A stretch of 36,690 nucleotides of DNA. Source: an uncultured Collinsella sp. Lineage in GTDB: Bacteria > Actinomycetota > Coriobacteriia > Coriobacteriales > Coriobacteriaceae. This document shows positions 9,785-20,643 of this stretch, one piece after another. Under the pieces are notes generated by a model that was not told where the DNA came from, did no database searches, and was given only the letters and a program-made list of their open reading frames with translations. Position 1 is the first letter of the stretch. Every line of letters begins with the position of its first letter. The stretch spans positions 1-36,690 of the forward strand of contig CAAENY010000144.1 of NCBI GenBank assembly GCA_900757465.1. The letters run 5' to 3'. The position numbers and the translations under genes were made by a program.

Positions 9785-11155
9785 TTACGCCACGCCGTCG
9801 CGGGCAAGCTCCTCGGCCAACGCCTCGGCAGGCATGGCCATAATCGTGTCGAGCTCGGCGTCCACCTCGGGAATACGCTTCACCTTGAGTTTGCGCACCA
9901 GATCACCACGGCACATCACGTGCATCGGCTCACGCAGTGCGCACAGGTCATCGAGCGGATTCTTGCGCGTCACCAGGATATCGGCGGCCTTGCCGCACTC
10001 GATCGTGCCGGTCTCGCCGCCCAGCCCCAGTAGCTCAGCATTGACCTGCGTGGCCGTGTGCAGCGCGAAGGCGTTGCTCACGCCGACATACTTGGCAAAA
10101 TAGGCCACCTCACGCCACATGTCGTACTGCGTCACGAACGGGCAGCTCGAGTCCGTGCCAAGGCCCACCTTAACGCCAGCTTCCAGTGCGGCACGGGCGC
10201 TCTCGATGATGCCCGAGCACACGATGTCGCCGTTCTTCTTTTGCGTATCGGTCGAATGGGTCTTTTCCGGGTCGAGCAATACAAACGGCAGCGCCGGGCT
10301 GATAGTGCAGGTCACACTCGGCGCACGCCCCTCGAGCTGTGTGCCCGCGGCGCCACGATACAGCTCCAAGATTTCGGGTGTCAACGGAGCGCCGTGCTCA
10401 ATCGTGTCAACGCCGGCCTCAAGCGCGGCCTTCACGCCCTCGGTACTCTCGACATGGGCCATAACCGGAAGGCCCATATCGTGCGCCGCCTTGCATGCCG
10501 CCGCGGCAACCTCCACCGGCATACGCAGCACGCCCGGCTCGCCCACCTCGGTCGCATCGAACACGCCGCCCGTCACGAACAGCTTAATGACGTCGGCACC
10601 GCGCGCATACAGGTCGCGCACCTGTTCGGCTGCCTCGGCGGGACTGTTGGCCACCTGGGCGAACAGGCCCGCACCATGGCCGCCCGGCACCGTGACGCCC
10701 GTTCCCGGCGCCACCAAGCGCGGACCCTGATACTTACCGGCATCGATAGCATCGCGCACGGCCAGATCGGCAAACAGCGGGTCGCCCGCGCCGCGCACCG
10801 TGGTCACGCCGCTTGCCAGCTGCTGCTGAGCGCTGCCCTTGAGGATATGGCGCACGATGGCGCGCCCCACGGGATTATCGAGCTTCTTCATCAGCGCGCC
10901 CGCATCGCCCGCCGAAACCGGTTTGCCCGAACCGCACAGATGCACATGCATATTGATGAGGCCCGGCATGAGATACGCCCCTGCCAGGTCGATGACCTCG
11001 GCGCCCGCCGGCGCCTGCGCCACGGCGCTTGGACCAATCCAGGTGATGATGCCACGCTCGACGGCCACGGCCATATCGGGCTGCGGCTCCATATGCTCCG
11101 AGCCATCCAAGACGGTCGCATTGATAAACAACGTGGGACGATCGGCAGACGCCAT
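9785..11155 (-). CDS. Metal-dependent amidohydrolase (imidazolonepropionase/prolidase-like)
   Basis: A 456-residue cytoplasmic hydrolase of the amidohydrolase superfamily. Metal ligands are visible: HVH at 70-72 (LINMHVHL), a His in MAHVEST, a His in TIEHGAPL, and the Asp of LGTDSSCPF. VIKLFVTGG supplies a lysine of the type that is carboxylated in some members. Substrate cannot be told; family members cleave cyclic amides, Xaa-Pro dipeptides or act as guanine-type deaminases. Start ATG 11155 has GGAGGAG upstream; an earlier in-frame ATG at 11188 has none. It is a monocistronic gene ending at the shared terminator; array C lies upstream. Confidence 0.88.
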   Translation of the reverse strand: MASADRPTLFINATVLDGSEHMEPQPDMAVAVERGIITWIGPSAVAQAPAGAEVIDLAGAYLMPGLINMHVHLCGSGKPVSAGDAGALMKKLDNPVGRAIVRHILKGSAQQQLASGVTTVRGAGDPLFADLAVRDAIDAGKYQGPRLVAPGTGVTVPGGHGAGLFAQVANSPAEAAEQVRDLYARGADVIKLFVTGGVFDATEVGEPGVLRMPVEVAAAACKAAHDMGLPVMAHVESTEGVKAALEAGVDTIEHGAPLTPEILELYRGAAGTQLEGRAPSVTCTISPALPFVLLDPEKTHSTDTQKKNGDIVCSGIIESARAALEAGVKVGLGTDSSCPFVTQYDMWREVAYFAKYVGVSNAFALHTATQVNAELLGLGGETGTIECGKAADILVTRKNPLDDLCALREPMHVMCRGDLVRKLKVKRIPEVDAELDTIMAMPAEALAEELARDGVA

Positions 11156-11303
11156 ATCGAGCTCCTCCCTCACGATTAACTTGAACATTTGTCCATTATC
11201 ACCTAATGCAGCGACCTAAAGTCGAGCATATCGGTTAACGGAGGGAAGAGGGGATGTGGGGGACGAAATACGTTGCAGCCCCACCCCAGCAACATCAGGG
11301 GAA

Positions 11304-11443
11304 TGTCTCGATCTGTAACAGGTACAGGGTTATTGGGCCCCCTGATGTTACAGATCGAGACATTCGGTCGACGTTTCACCGGTTTGTCTCGATCTGTAAC
11401 AATTACGAACTCAAACAACTTCTAAACGTTACAGATCGAGACA
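11304..11443. repeat. Palindromic array C: two perfect family-1 units
   Basis: C1 11304-11362 and C2 11385-11443 start 81 bp apart. All four arms are the exact consensus TGTCTCGATCTGTAAC or its reverse complement, making this the least decayed array. Interiors are 27 bp and differ (C1 begins AGGTACAGGG, C2 AATTACGAAC). The array ends 7 bp after the stop codon of the nuclease-like gene and sits between it and the amidohydrolase. Confidence 0.96.
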
Positions 11444-11450
11444 AAACCTC

Positions 11451-12521
11451 TCAGCGCCCATACCACTGACGTCTCCACTCCTCAGCCAAATCGGGCCGTC
11501 GCGGAATACCCGCCAACCTCATCTTTTCAGCCAGCTTCCCCGGGTTCTTGAGTTCATCAAACGTAAACCGAAGCACCTTGTGCCCGAGCATCGTCAGATG
11601 GGACTCTCGCTGACGTTCTGCCACGAATGGGTCGACCGACTCCCGACCCTCGCCGTTCTGCAAGGTGTACTTCCCCTTTCCGTCGAGCTCGCCGATGACA
11701 CACGTCCCGTCCATGAGCCGCCAAAAATAGTCGACGCGAAACGCCTGGCTCGGATCGAGCGGGTCGCGAAACTCCACCTGCAGCTCCGGAACTGGAAAGC
11801 CGTACGCAATAAAGAACGCTCGGAACCGAGACTCGCCGCCGTTTTCGGACAGCCCGTCCGCATACGACGCAATCACCCGTGCCCTGCGATACCCGCGCCT
11901 GCCCTCGCAATCGGCGCGGAGGCGCTCGCACAAATCCCCACGTGATACACCTTTTGCCCGCAGTGCAGAATCGGCAATCGCCAACCCGTAGGAGAACGGC
12001 GCACGCAGCAGACAATCCTCCACCGTGCGCCAAAACGACGTCACCCGCACGCCATCAACACGCTCGAGCGCACCCGCCATCTGCGGACGCAACAACCTGC
12101 ACCCGCTGCTCAACGTCACCGAGCAACCCGTCTTAACAAGATATCGTGGCCCGAGCAGATCATTCGGCACCTCCAAACCCCACAAAAGCGCCGCGTCATA
12201 GCCCCAAAACGCCCAATCGGGATGAAATTCCGCAAGCCCTTTGATAGTCCTCAGCGCTCGCTCCGCCGGCGTCAATGCATCCCAATCATGCTGAAAACAG
12301 AACAGGTACGGCTCGGGCTCCGCGATATCGTCGGTTCCAACATGGCGTCGCAGCCACATGAGCTCGGTATTGTCATGCGTTGCGAGCAGCGCACCTTGCT
12401 CGGTCGTCTCCGTGAGCCGCGCGAGCATCCTATTCCGCGCCAACGTGTTGCGAGTCGCATGTTTGTGTTTGAGAACGGTATTGGACACTTTCATCACCAC
12501 CACATCGGACAACTGGACCAT
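11451..12521 (-). CDS. Nuclease-like protein (Vsr/DUF559-type C-terminus, AbiEi-like N-terminal part)
   Basis: A 356-residue protein. The C-terminal part (about 225-325) looks like a PD-(D/E)xK fold of the Vsr/DUF559 kind: E230 (GESRFR), D264 (FRVDYFW), E278 and K282 (GELDGKGKY), then RESHLTMLGHKVLRFTFDEL. The N-terminal 200 residues resemble proteins annotated as AbiEi-type antitoxin relatives (inference). No toxin partner is adjacent. I prefer ATG 12521, with GGAGG 11 bp upstream, over TTG 12545, which abuts a repeat arm and has no ribosome binding site. Arrays C and D flank it within 7 and 25 bp, so its transcript should carry repeat hairpins at both ends. Role unknown; defence or repeat maintenance are both possible. 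Confidence 0.72.
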   Translation of the reverse strand: MVQLSDVVVMKVSNTVLKHKHATRNTLARNRMLARLTETTEQGALLATHDNTELMWLRRHVGTDDIAEPEPYLFCFQHDWDALTPAERALRTIKGLAEFHPDWAFWGYDAALLWGLEVPNDLLGPRYLVKTGCSVTLSSGCRLLRPQMAGALERVDGVRVTSFWRTVEDCLLRAPFSYGLAIADSALRAKGVSRGDLCERLRADCEGRRGYRRARVIASYADGLSENGGESRFRAFFIAYGFPVPELQVEFRDPLDPSQAFRVDYFWRLMDGTCVIGELDGKGKYTLQNGEGRESVDPFVAERQRESHLTMLGHKVLRFTFDELKNPGKLAEKMRLAGIPRRPDLAEEWRRQWYGR

Positions 12522-12546
12522 CGCCGCTGTTGCCTCCGCTGACAAA

Positions 12547-12845
12547 TGTCTTGATCTGTAACAGGAAGACAGTCTTTGAGCCTCTAGTTGTTACAGAACA
12601 AGATCTTTCGGCAGCCGCCAACCTTCCGTCTCAATCTGTAACAGGTAGGTCGAATTTGGGCCTGTAGATGTTACAGATTGAGACATTCCCCCAACCAGGT
12701 GCCAAACGTCTCGATCTGTAACAGTAAGACGTTCTCCAGGCCCCTAAACGTTACAGATTGAGACAAACCAGCGGCGCCCAAGCGTTCGTCTCGATCTGTA
12801 ACAGGTAGACCGGTTTTTTGTCCCTAGACGTTACAGACCGAGACA
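12547..12845. repeat. Palindromic array D: four family-1 units at an exact 80-bp period
   Basis: D1 12547-12605, D2 12627-12685, D3 12707-12765 and D4 12787-12845 start exactly 80 bp apart, with 27-bp interiors and 21-bp linkers. D1 uses TGTCTTGATCTGTAAC, and its right arm (GTTACAGAACAAGATC) carries the matching AAG. The array separates the nuclease-like gene from the next minus-strand gene, whose stop is 40 bp away. It fills most of the 12522-12885 gap. Confidence 0.96.
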
Positions 12846-12885
12846 TAACGGCAGAAGGCAAGGCAGGCGACACCAGTCACATCCC

Positions 12886-13593
12886 CTACTCCCACTCCTG
12901 CTCATAGATGTTGAGGGACTTTACGTAGCGCCCCTGGGCGCCCATGATGTCGCGGACCAGGCGCAAAAAGAAGCTGATGCACGAGGTGTCAAAGCCGTTC
13001 TGCAGATCCTCGGGATGCACCGCACCCGGCCCGTCGACCGCCGTGTCGTTCAGGCGCGCGATGTCATACAGGTAGAGCTGTCCCGCCGTCAGCCAGACAT
13101 CGTCGACGCAGGCGAGGCGCACCGCAATCGCGCCGGCGCTCCAATGCTCCTTTTGCACGATATGCGGGTCGTAGACATCAAAGCGATGATCGGTGCGCGC
13201 GTCCTTCAGCGCGACCATACCAGTCGCAGGATCCTTGTCCAAAATGCCAAAGCGCGAGAAATACTGCGTGTCGCGTATCTGCTCGAGCCGCTTGAGCGAG
13301 GCAGGCAAAAGCGATGCCGGCGGCTCGTCAACATACAGCTCGAGCAGCGTCTTGCCATGGCGATAGGGGCGCTCGAAGAGCAGCCAATCGGTAAATGCCA
13401 TGTTGTAGGCCATGATTTCGTTTTGCGAAGGCTCGGTGCAATAGCTGAGCCACGGGTCGACAATGATCTCGAACTGTTCGCGCGCCGGCTCCAGAAATTG
13501 AAACTTCCGCAGCATCCAAAAGTGAGCCATGTCGGTAATATCGTTGCCGACGGCTTCGGCCAGCTGCGCTCGGTCAAAAACTTGGTCAGTCAT
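12886..13593 (-). CDS. Conserved-looking protein of unknown function
   Basis: A 235-residue soluble protein that I do not recognise. There is no signal peptide, membrane helix or known catalytic motif. It is rich in aromatic and acidic residues (DPWLSYCTEP, FTDWLLFERPYRHGKT, HFDVYDPHIVQKEHW-like segments). The middle contains FERPYRHGKTLLELYVDEPP, which recalls DNA-binding or metabolic regulators only loosely. The start ATG 13593 has GAGGAGG upstream, so it is surely translated. Array D lies 40 bp beyond its stop. Upstream is a 352-bp gap and then gltD on the same strand. Confidence 0.75.
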   Translation of the reverse strand: MTDQVFDRAQLAEAVGNDITDMAHFWMLRKFQFLEPAREQFEIIVDPWLSYCTEPSQNEIMAYNMAFTDWLLFERPYRHGKTLLELYVDEPPASLLPASLKRLEQIRDTQYFSRFGILDKDPATGMVALKDARTDHRFDVYDPHIVQKEHWSAGAIAVRLACVDDVWLTAGQLYLYDIARLNDTAVDGPGAVHPEDLQNGFDTSCISFFLRLVRDIMGAQGRYVKSLNIYEQEWE

Positions 13594-13945
13594 GGCATCC
13601 TCCTCAAACTGATGAACCTCAATTTGAGCTTACGAGGAGGGTGGGCAACCACTGTCAGTGCAGGCAAAATAGGCCCTCTGCTGCAAACCAGATGCTAACC
13701 AAACACTTGACGAAAAGCTTGACCGAAAATGCGCACCGCAACAAAACCGCAGGTAAACATAGACGGCAAACCCGCCCTTTTGGGCCAGATACCCGCAGCC
13801 ACCACAGAAACAACAGGTGACCACGGCCCAAGAAGTCGACAAATGAACACCCGTACGTCGGCAAACGAGCAAATCGCTCGCAAAGAGTGTCCCCAACGAC
13901 TAGACAAAAATGACTAGTCATTGGGGACGTTCTTAAATGACTACT
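13594..13945. other. Intergenic region without a recognisable gene
   Basis: The short open frames here on either strand lack ribosome binding sites and family features. It holds a tandem 12-bp near-repeat (CTTGACGAAAAG, CTTGACCGAAAA, 13706-13729) and the hairpin at 13889-13928. It must also contain the promoter of the minus-strand gene starting at 13593, which I could not place. Confidence 0.6.
13889..13928. repeat. GTCCCCA/TGGGGAC inverted repeat downstream of gltD
   Basis: GTCCCCAACGACTAG (13889-13903) and CTAGTCATTGGGGAC (13914-13928) match at 14 of 15 positions around a 10-bp loop. It starts 17 bp past the gltD stop and could end the gltBD transcript, although only a weak T-rich stretch follows on the minus strand. 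Its TTGGGGAC ends recall the element at 9103-9149. Confidence 0.72.
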
Positions 13946-15427
<1,482 letters not shown>

Positions 15428-15432
15428 GGCAC

Positions 15433-18400
15433 TTACGCCTCCTTCTTGGTCGAAGCAACAGGGCTGGCAGCCACGGACGCAGCACCGCCCGCAACATCGA
15501 AGCGAGCAACATCCGCGTCACTCGCGCGACCGGTCACAATGTCAAACGCCAGCTCCTCGGCCTGCGCATGCGTCTTGCCGACGGCCTCGGCGGCGGCGAC
15601 AATCGCCAGCACGCGCTCGTACTCGGTCGGAATGACCTTCACAAAGTGCTTGCTCATCGTCTCAAAGCTGTAGAGCAGCTTGATGCCGCGCGGGCTCTGC
15701 GTCGCGTCCACGTGCTCTTGGATGAGCTCGCGAATCTGCGCCAGCTCGCCGGCCGTCGGGGCCTTGAGCTCAACGCTCTCGTGGTTCACGCGGGCATCGA
15801 GCGTGCCGTACTGGTCAAAGACATAAGCCACGCCACCCGTCATGCCGGCAGCGAAGTTCTGCCCGACCTCGCCCAGGATGAGCGCCAAGCCACCCGTCAT
15901 GTACTCGCAACCGTGGTTGCCGCAACCCTCGACCACCACGGTGGCACCGGAGTTGCGTACGCCAAAGCGCTGGCCGGCCAGGCCGTTGATGAAGCCACGG
16001 CCGCTCGTGGCGCCAAAGAACGCAACGTTGCCCACGATGATGTTCTCGTCGAACTTGTAGGTCGCATGCGGGTTGGGGCGCACCGACACCTCGCCGCCCG
16101 AAAGGCCCTTGCCAAAATAGTCGTTGGCGTCGCCGCACACGTTGAGCGTAATGCCGCGCGGCAGGAAGGCGCCAAAGCTCTGACCAGCCGATCCATCGCA
16201 ATCGATGGTGATGGAGCCGGCGGGCAGGCCCTCGGGATGTGCCTTGGTCACCGCGTTACCCAGGATGGTGCCCACGCAGCGGTTGACGTTGGCGATATCG
16301 GCGCGGAAGCGAATCGGACGCAGATGTGCGCGGGCGTCGGCCGTGTAGGGCACGAACAGCGTGGAGTCGAGCGTCTTGTCGAGCTCGCTGTCCGCGGCCA
16401 TCTGCGGCAGGAAGTGACGGCCGTCGGCACCCGGGATGTGGGCACCAAACTCACAGGTCGCGCTCGCCAGCACGGGCGACAGATCCAGCAGGTTAGCCTT
16501 GCGGTTGCCCGGGACCTCGATCTGGCGCAGGCACTCGGGATGGCCGACCATCTCGTCGACCGTGCGGAAGCCCAGGCTCGCCATGACCTCGCGCAGCTGC
16601 TCGGCAACAAAGAGCATAAAGTGCTCGACGTGCTCTGGCTTGCCGCGGAAGCCGCGACGCAGGCGGCAGTTTTGCGTAGCGATGCCGGCCGGGCAGGTAT
16701 CCTGCTGGCAGTCGCGCTGCATGAGGCAGCCCATGGAGATGAGCGGCATGGTCGCAAAGCCAAACTCCTCGGCGCCCAACAGGCAGGCGACAGCGACATC
16801 GGTGCCGTCCATGAGCTTGCCGTCGGCTTCGAGCACCACGCGTGAGCGCAGGCCGTTTTGCAGCAGCGTCTGCTGGGCCTCGGCAAGGCCAAGCTCCAGC
16901 GGCAGACCCGCGTGCCAGATGGAGTCGCGCGCCGCGGCACCCGAGCCGCCGTTATGACCGCTGATCAAGATCTTGTCGGCAGCGCCCTTGGCCACACCGG
17001 TGGCGATGGTGCCGACGCCGGCCTCGCTGACCAGCTTGACCGACACGCGCGCACCGGGGTTGGCGTTCTTAAGATCGAAGATCAGCTCCGCCAAGTCCTC
17101 GATGGAGTAGATGTCGTGGTGCGGCGGAGGCGAGATCAGGCCGATGCCGGGCGTGGACTGACGAACCTCGGCGATCCAGGGGTAGACCTTCTTGCCGGGC
17201 AGGTGTCCGCCCTCGCCGGGCTTGGCGCCCTGGGCCATCTTGATCTGAATCTCGAAGGCGCTGCACAGGTAGCGGCTCGTCACGCCAAAGCGCGCGCTTG
17301 CCACCTGCTTGATGGCGGAGTTCTTAGAGTCACCGTTGGCCAGCGGGGTCTCGCGGCGCGGGTCCTCGCCGCCCTCGCCCGAGTTGGAGCGGCCGTGCAG
17401 GCGGTTCATGGCAATGGCCATGCACTCGTGTGCCTCTTTGCTGATGGAACCGTACGACATGGCGCCGGTGTTAAAGCGGCGGACGATATTGAGCGCGGGC
17501 TCCACCTCGTCGAGCGAAACCGGGGTGCGGCCGCTGGCATCAAAGTCCAGCAGGTCGCGCAGGCGCACGGCACGGCCGGTGCGGTGCAGGCGGGCGCTGT
17601 ACTCCTTAAAGGTGTCGTAGCTGTCCTCACGGCAGGCGGTCTGCAGCAAGTAGACAGTCTGCGGATCGATGAGGTGATCCTCGCCGCCGAGCGGGCGCCA
17701 CTTAGTCAGGCCCAACGTGGGCAGCTGATCGGGAGCCGGGCTCTTAAGGATAGCGAGCGCGGCGTCATAGCGCTCATTCTGCTCGCGCTCAACGTCCTCG
17801 ACACCCATACCGCCCACACGGCTCACCGTGCCGGCGAAGTACGCGTTGACGAACTCCGGCGTAAAGCCCACGGCCTCGAAGATCTGCGCCGAATGGTAGC
17901 TCTGCACCGTGGAGATGCCCATCTTGGACATGATGGAGACGATGCCCGCCGTCGCGGCCTTGTTGTAGTTGGCGATGCCCTGCTCGGCCGTCACGTCCAA
18001 ATCGCCGCGTGTCGCCAGATCGCGGATGCACGCATGTGCGTTGTACGGATAGATGCCGCTCGCGGAGTAGCCCACCAGTGCCGCAAAGTCATGCGGGGAC
18101 ACGGCGTCGCCGCACTCCACCACGATGTCGGCAAAGGTGCGCACGCCGGCGCGGATCAGGTGGTTGTGTACGCAGCCCACGGCAAGCAGCGACGGCACGG
18201 GCACCTCGCCCGCAGCGGCACGATCGCTCAACACCACGATGTTCACGCCGTCGCGGACCGCAGCCTCAACGTCCTCGGCAAGCTGCCTGAGCGCAGCCTG
18301 CAGTGCGCCCTCGCCGGCATCGCGGCGGTAGACGGCACGGAAGCGACGGGTCTTAAAGCCCACGCGGTCGATAGCGCAGATACGCTCGAACTCCTCCTCG

Positions 18401-20121
18401 TTGAGCAACGGGCGCTCCAGGCGCACCAGTTGGCAGGTCGTACGGGAGTCCTCGAGCAGGTTGCCGTGGTTGCCCAGGTAGAGCGTGGTCGAGGTGACCA
18501 TGTGCTCGCGAAGGGCATCGATCGGCGGATTCGTGACCTGGGCGAACAGCTGATAGAAGTAGTCAAAGAACGAGCGCGTCTTCTTGGACAGGCAGGCCAG
18601 CTGCGCGTCGATGCCCATCGAGGCGAGCGGGGCCTTGCCCTGCTGGGCCATGGGACGCACGACCTCGTCGACGTCATCCCAGTGGTAGCCGAGCTTGGCC
18701 ATACGCACGGCGGCGGGCACCTCGGCGTCCTCGGCGGGCGTTGCTGCAACGGGCTCATCGAGCGCGTCGACGGTCAGCGTCTCCTCGGCAATCCAGTCGC
18801 GGTAGGGTTTTTCCTTGGCATAGCGAGCGCGCAGCTCATCGTTGTAGATCACGCGGCCGCGGGCAAAATCGACCTCGAGCATCTGGCCCGGTCCCAGGCA
18901 GCCACTCGTCAGGATGTTCTCGGGGCTCACCTCGATGGTGCCCACCTCGCTTGCCAGCATAAAGCGACCGTCGCGCGTCACATAGTAGCGGGCGGGACGC
19001 AGGCCGTTGCGGTCGAGAGCAGCACCCAGTGTGCGGCCGTCGGTAAAGGCGATGGCGGCCGGGCCGTCCCACGGCTCCATGAGCATGGACTGGTAGGCAT
19101 CGTAGGCGCGGCGTTCCTCACTCAGACTGTCGTTGTGGTCCCACGGCTCGGGCAGCAGCATGGACGCGGCACGCGTGAGCGGGCGACCGTTCATGACCAG
19201 GAACTCGAGCACGTTGTCCAAAATCGCGGAGTCAGAACCCTCGCGGTTGATGATGGGCATCACGCGCTCAAGATCGTGCTGCAGCACGGGGCTGTACAGG
19301 TTGGGCTCGCGGGCGCGGATCCAGTTGACGTTGCCCTTGAGGGTGTTGATCTCGCCGTTGTGGATGATAAAGCGGTTGGGGTGCGCGCGTTCCCAGCTGG
19401 GCGTGGTGTTGGTGGAGTAGCGCGAGTGGACAAGCGCTACGGCCGTCTTGACGGCGGCGTCGTTGAGGTCGATGAAGAAGCGGCGCATCTGCGTGGCGAC
19501 CAGCATGCCCTTGTACACGATAGTACGCGAGCTCATGGAGCACACATAGAAGATCTTGTCGCGCAGGGCAAACTCGGCGTCGGCCTTCTTCTCGATGGTG
19601 CGGCGGCACACATACAGACGGCGCTCGAAGGCGTCGCCCGCCGGCGTGTCGTCGGGGCGACCCAGAAAGGCCTGCAGGATGGTAGGCATGCAGGCGCGGG
19701 CCGTCTCGCCCAGGTCGTGCGGGTCGACCGGCACCTCGCGCCAAAAGAGCAGCGGCACGCCGGCCTCGGCGCAACCCTCCTCAAACACGCGGCGGGCATC
19801 CTCTACGCCCTTGTCGTCCTGCGGGAAGAACAGCATGGCCACGCCATAGTCGCCCTCTGCCGGCAGAATCTGGCCGCACTTTTGAGCCTCTTTACGGAAA
19901 AAGTGATGCGGAACCTGGAACAGGATGCCAGCGCCGTCGCCGGTGTTCTTCTCGAGTCCCGTGCCACCGCGGTGCTCCAAGTTGACCAGAATGGACAGCG
20001 CATCGTCCAAAATCTGGTGATGGCGCTCACCGTTGATATCGGCAAGCGCGCCGATGCCACATGCATCGTGGTCGAATTCGGGGCGATAAAGGCCCTGCTG
20101 CTGAGCGGAATCTGCCTGCAT
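15433..20121 (-). CDS. gltB: Glutamate synthase large subunit
   Basis: A 1562-residue enzyme that hydrolyses glutamine and channels ammonia to 2-oxoglutarate. The N-terminal class II amidotransferase domain begins at Cys22 (DACGIGALAD), so a propeptide of 21 residues must be removed. The FMN-binding synthase domain follows in the middle, with the [3Fe-4S] ligands in CLMQRDCQQDTC at about 1131-1142. The GXGXG-repeat domain ends the protein. Length matches bacterial GltB. Start ATG 20121 has GGGGAGG upstream. Long open frames on the opposite strand, up to 1100 codons, are antisense shadows of this GC-rich gene. Confidence 0.97.
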   Translation of the reverse strand: MQADSAQQQGLYRPEFDHDACGIGALADINGERHHQILDDALSILVNLEHRGGTGLEKNTGDGAGILFQVPHHFFRKEAQKCGQILPAEGDYGVAMLFFPQDDKGVEDARRVFEEGCAEAGVPLLFWREVPVDPHDLGETARACMPTILQAFLGRPDDTPAGDAFERRLYVCRRTIEKKADAEFALRDKIFYVCSMSSRTIVYKGMLVATQMRRFFIDLNDAAVKTAVALVHSRYSTNTTPSWERAHPNRFIIHNGEINTLKGNVNWIRAREPNLYSPVLQHDLERVMPIINREGSDSAILDNVLEFLVMNGRPLTRAASMLLPEPWDHNDSLSEERRAYDAYQSMLMEPWDGPAAIAFTDGRTLGAALDRNGLRPARYYVTRDGRFMLASEVGTIEVSPENILTSGCLGPGQMLEVDFARGRVIYNDELRARYAKEKPYRDWIAEETLTVDALDEPVAATPAEDAEVPAAVRMAKLGYHWDDVDEVVRPMAQQGKAPLASMGIDAQLACLSKKTRSFFDYFYQLFAQVTNPPIDALREHMVTSTTLYLGNHGNLLEDSRTTCQLVRLERPLLNEEEFERICAIDRVGFKTRRFRAVYRRDAGEGALQAALRQLAEDVEAAVRDGVNIVVLSDRAAAGEVPVPSLLAVGCVHNHLIRAGVRTFADIVVECGDAVSPHDFAALVGYSASGIYPYNAHACIRDLATRGDLDVTAEQGIANYNKAATAGIVSIMSKMGISTVQSYHSAQIFEAVGFTPEFVNAYFAGTVSRVGGMGVEDVEREQNERYDAALAILKSPAPDQLPTLGLTKWRPLGGEDHLIDPQTVYLLQTACREDSYDTFKEYSARLHRTGRAVRLRDLLDFDASGRTPVSLDEVEPALNIVRRFNTGAMSYGSISKEAHECMAIAMNRLHGRSNSGEGGEDPRRETPLANGDSKNSAIKQVASARFGVTSRYLCSAFEIQIKMAQGAKPGEGGHLPGKKVYPWIAEVRQSTPGIGLISPPPHHDIYSIEDLAELIFDLKNANPGARVSVKLVSEAGVGTIATGVAKGAADKILISGHNGGSGAAARDSIWHAGLPLELGLAEAQQTLLQNGLRSRVVLEADGKLMDGTDVAVACLLGAEEFGFATMPLISMGCLMQRDCQQDTCPAGIATQNCRLRRGFRGKPEHVEHFMLFVAEQLREVMASLGFRTVDEMVGHPECLRQIEVPGNRKANLLDLSPVLASATCEFGAHIPGADGRHFLPQMAADSELDKTLDSTLFVPYTADARAHLRPIRFRADIANVNRCVGTILGNAVTKAHPEGLPAGSITIDCDGSAGQSFGAFLPRGITLNVCGDANDYFGKGLSGGEVSVRPNPHATYKFDENIIVGNVAFFGATSGRGFINGLAGQRFGVRNSGATVVVEGCGNHGCEYMTGGLALILGEVGQNFAAGMTGGVAYVFDQYGTLDARVNHESVELKAPTAGELAQIRELIQEHVDATQSPRGIKLLYSFETMSKHFVKVIPTEYERVLAIVAAAEAVGKTHAQAEELAFDIVTGRASDADVARFDVAGGAASVAASPVASTKKEA

Positions 20122-20303
20122 CGCGATCCTCCCCTAGATATTAGACAATCAGTTGAATAGGCATACTAGGAGCATCACCGGCCCGTTGTGTTTCCCGCCC
20201 GTTTCGAAACAATTGCGTAACGCACGCCCCATGAGTGGACACCGCCGACCTCAAGGGCGACAACATAGGCCCCAAGTTCGGCCTGCAAACTCACCTCTTC
20301 AAA

Positions 20304-20522
20304 CATCTCAATCTGTAACAGGAAGACCCAATTTCGACGACTAACTGTTACAGATTGAGATGTTTTCGAGAGACGGTTCCGAATGTCTCAATCTGTAACA
20401 TGAAGGGCCGGTTTTTGCAGCTAACTGTTACAGATCGAGATATTCCATAGGACCATTTCTTCTTGTCTTGATCTGTAACACCTAGACCCAATTTCCATCC
20501 CTAGTTGTTACAGATCAAGACA
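20304..20522. repeat. Palindromic array E: three family-1 units
   Basis: E1 20304-20362, E2 20384-20442 and E3 20464-20522 start exactly 80 bp apart. E1 (CATCTCAATCTGTAAC / GTTACAGATTGAGATG) and E3 (TGTCTTGATCTGTAAC / GTTACAGATCAAGACA) are perfect palindromes although both differ from the consensus, because both arms changed together. The array lies between the divergent gltB and mntH-like genes and takes up about 220 bp of the 522-bp gap; the rest shows only the mntH promoter. Confidence 0.96.
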
Positions 20523-20578
20523 TTTCGGCAACTCCCTTTCACCATCCTATTCAAATACAATAATTTTGTTAGTCATGG

Positions 20579-20607
20579 TTAACTTTTGAGCCTAAAACGG
20601 GTATCCT
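20579..20607 (+). promoter_or_regulatory. Candidate promoter of the Nramp transporter gene
   Basis: TTAACT (20579-20584) and TATCCT (20602-20607) are 17 bp apart. The -35 overlaps a GTTA-N8-TAAC dyad (about 20568-20583) that might be a metalloregulator site; that last point is speculative. Confidence 0.42.
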
Positions 20608-20643
20608 TTGCGGCGTCAAACAAACGGCACGCAGGAGCTCACC

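Noticed and set aside
12547..12845. CRISPR array
   Set aside because: Repeats alternate in orientation, interiors share a pattern and differ little in length (27 and 21-22 bp), and there are no cas genes. Spacers are not independent sequences.
16858..20160. Plus-strand open frame of 1100 codons
   Set aside because: It is antisense to gltB and is a GC-rich third-position shadow; the minus-strand protein has full family motifs. The same applies to 13937-15673 and 578-1825.
20153..20344. Small plus-strand open frame between gltB and array E
   Set aside because: No ribosome binding site, low-complexity basic composition, and it runs into a repeat arm.
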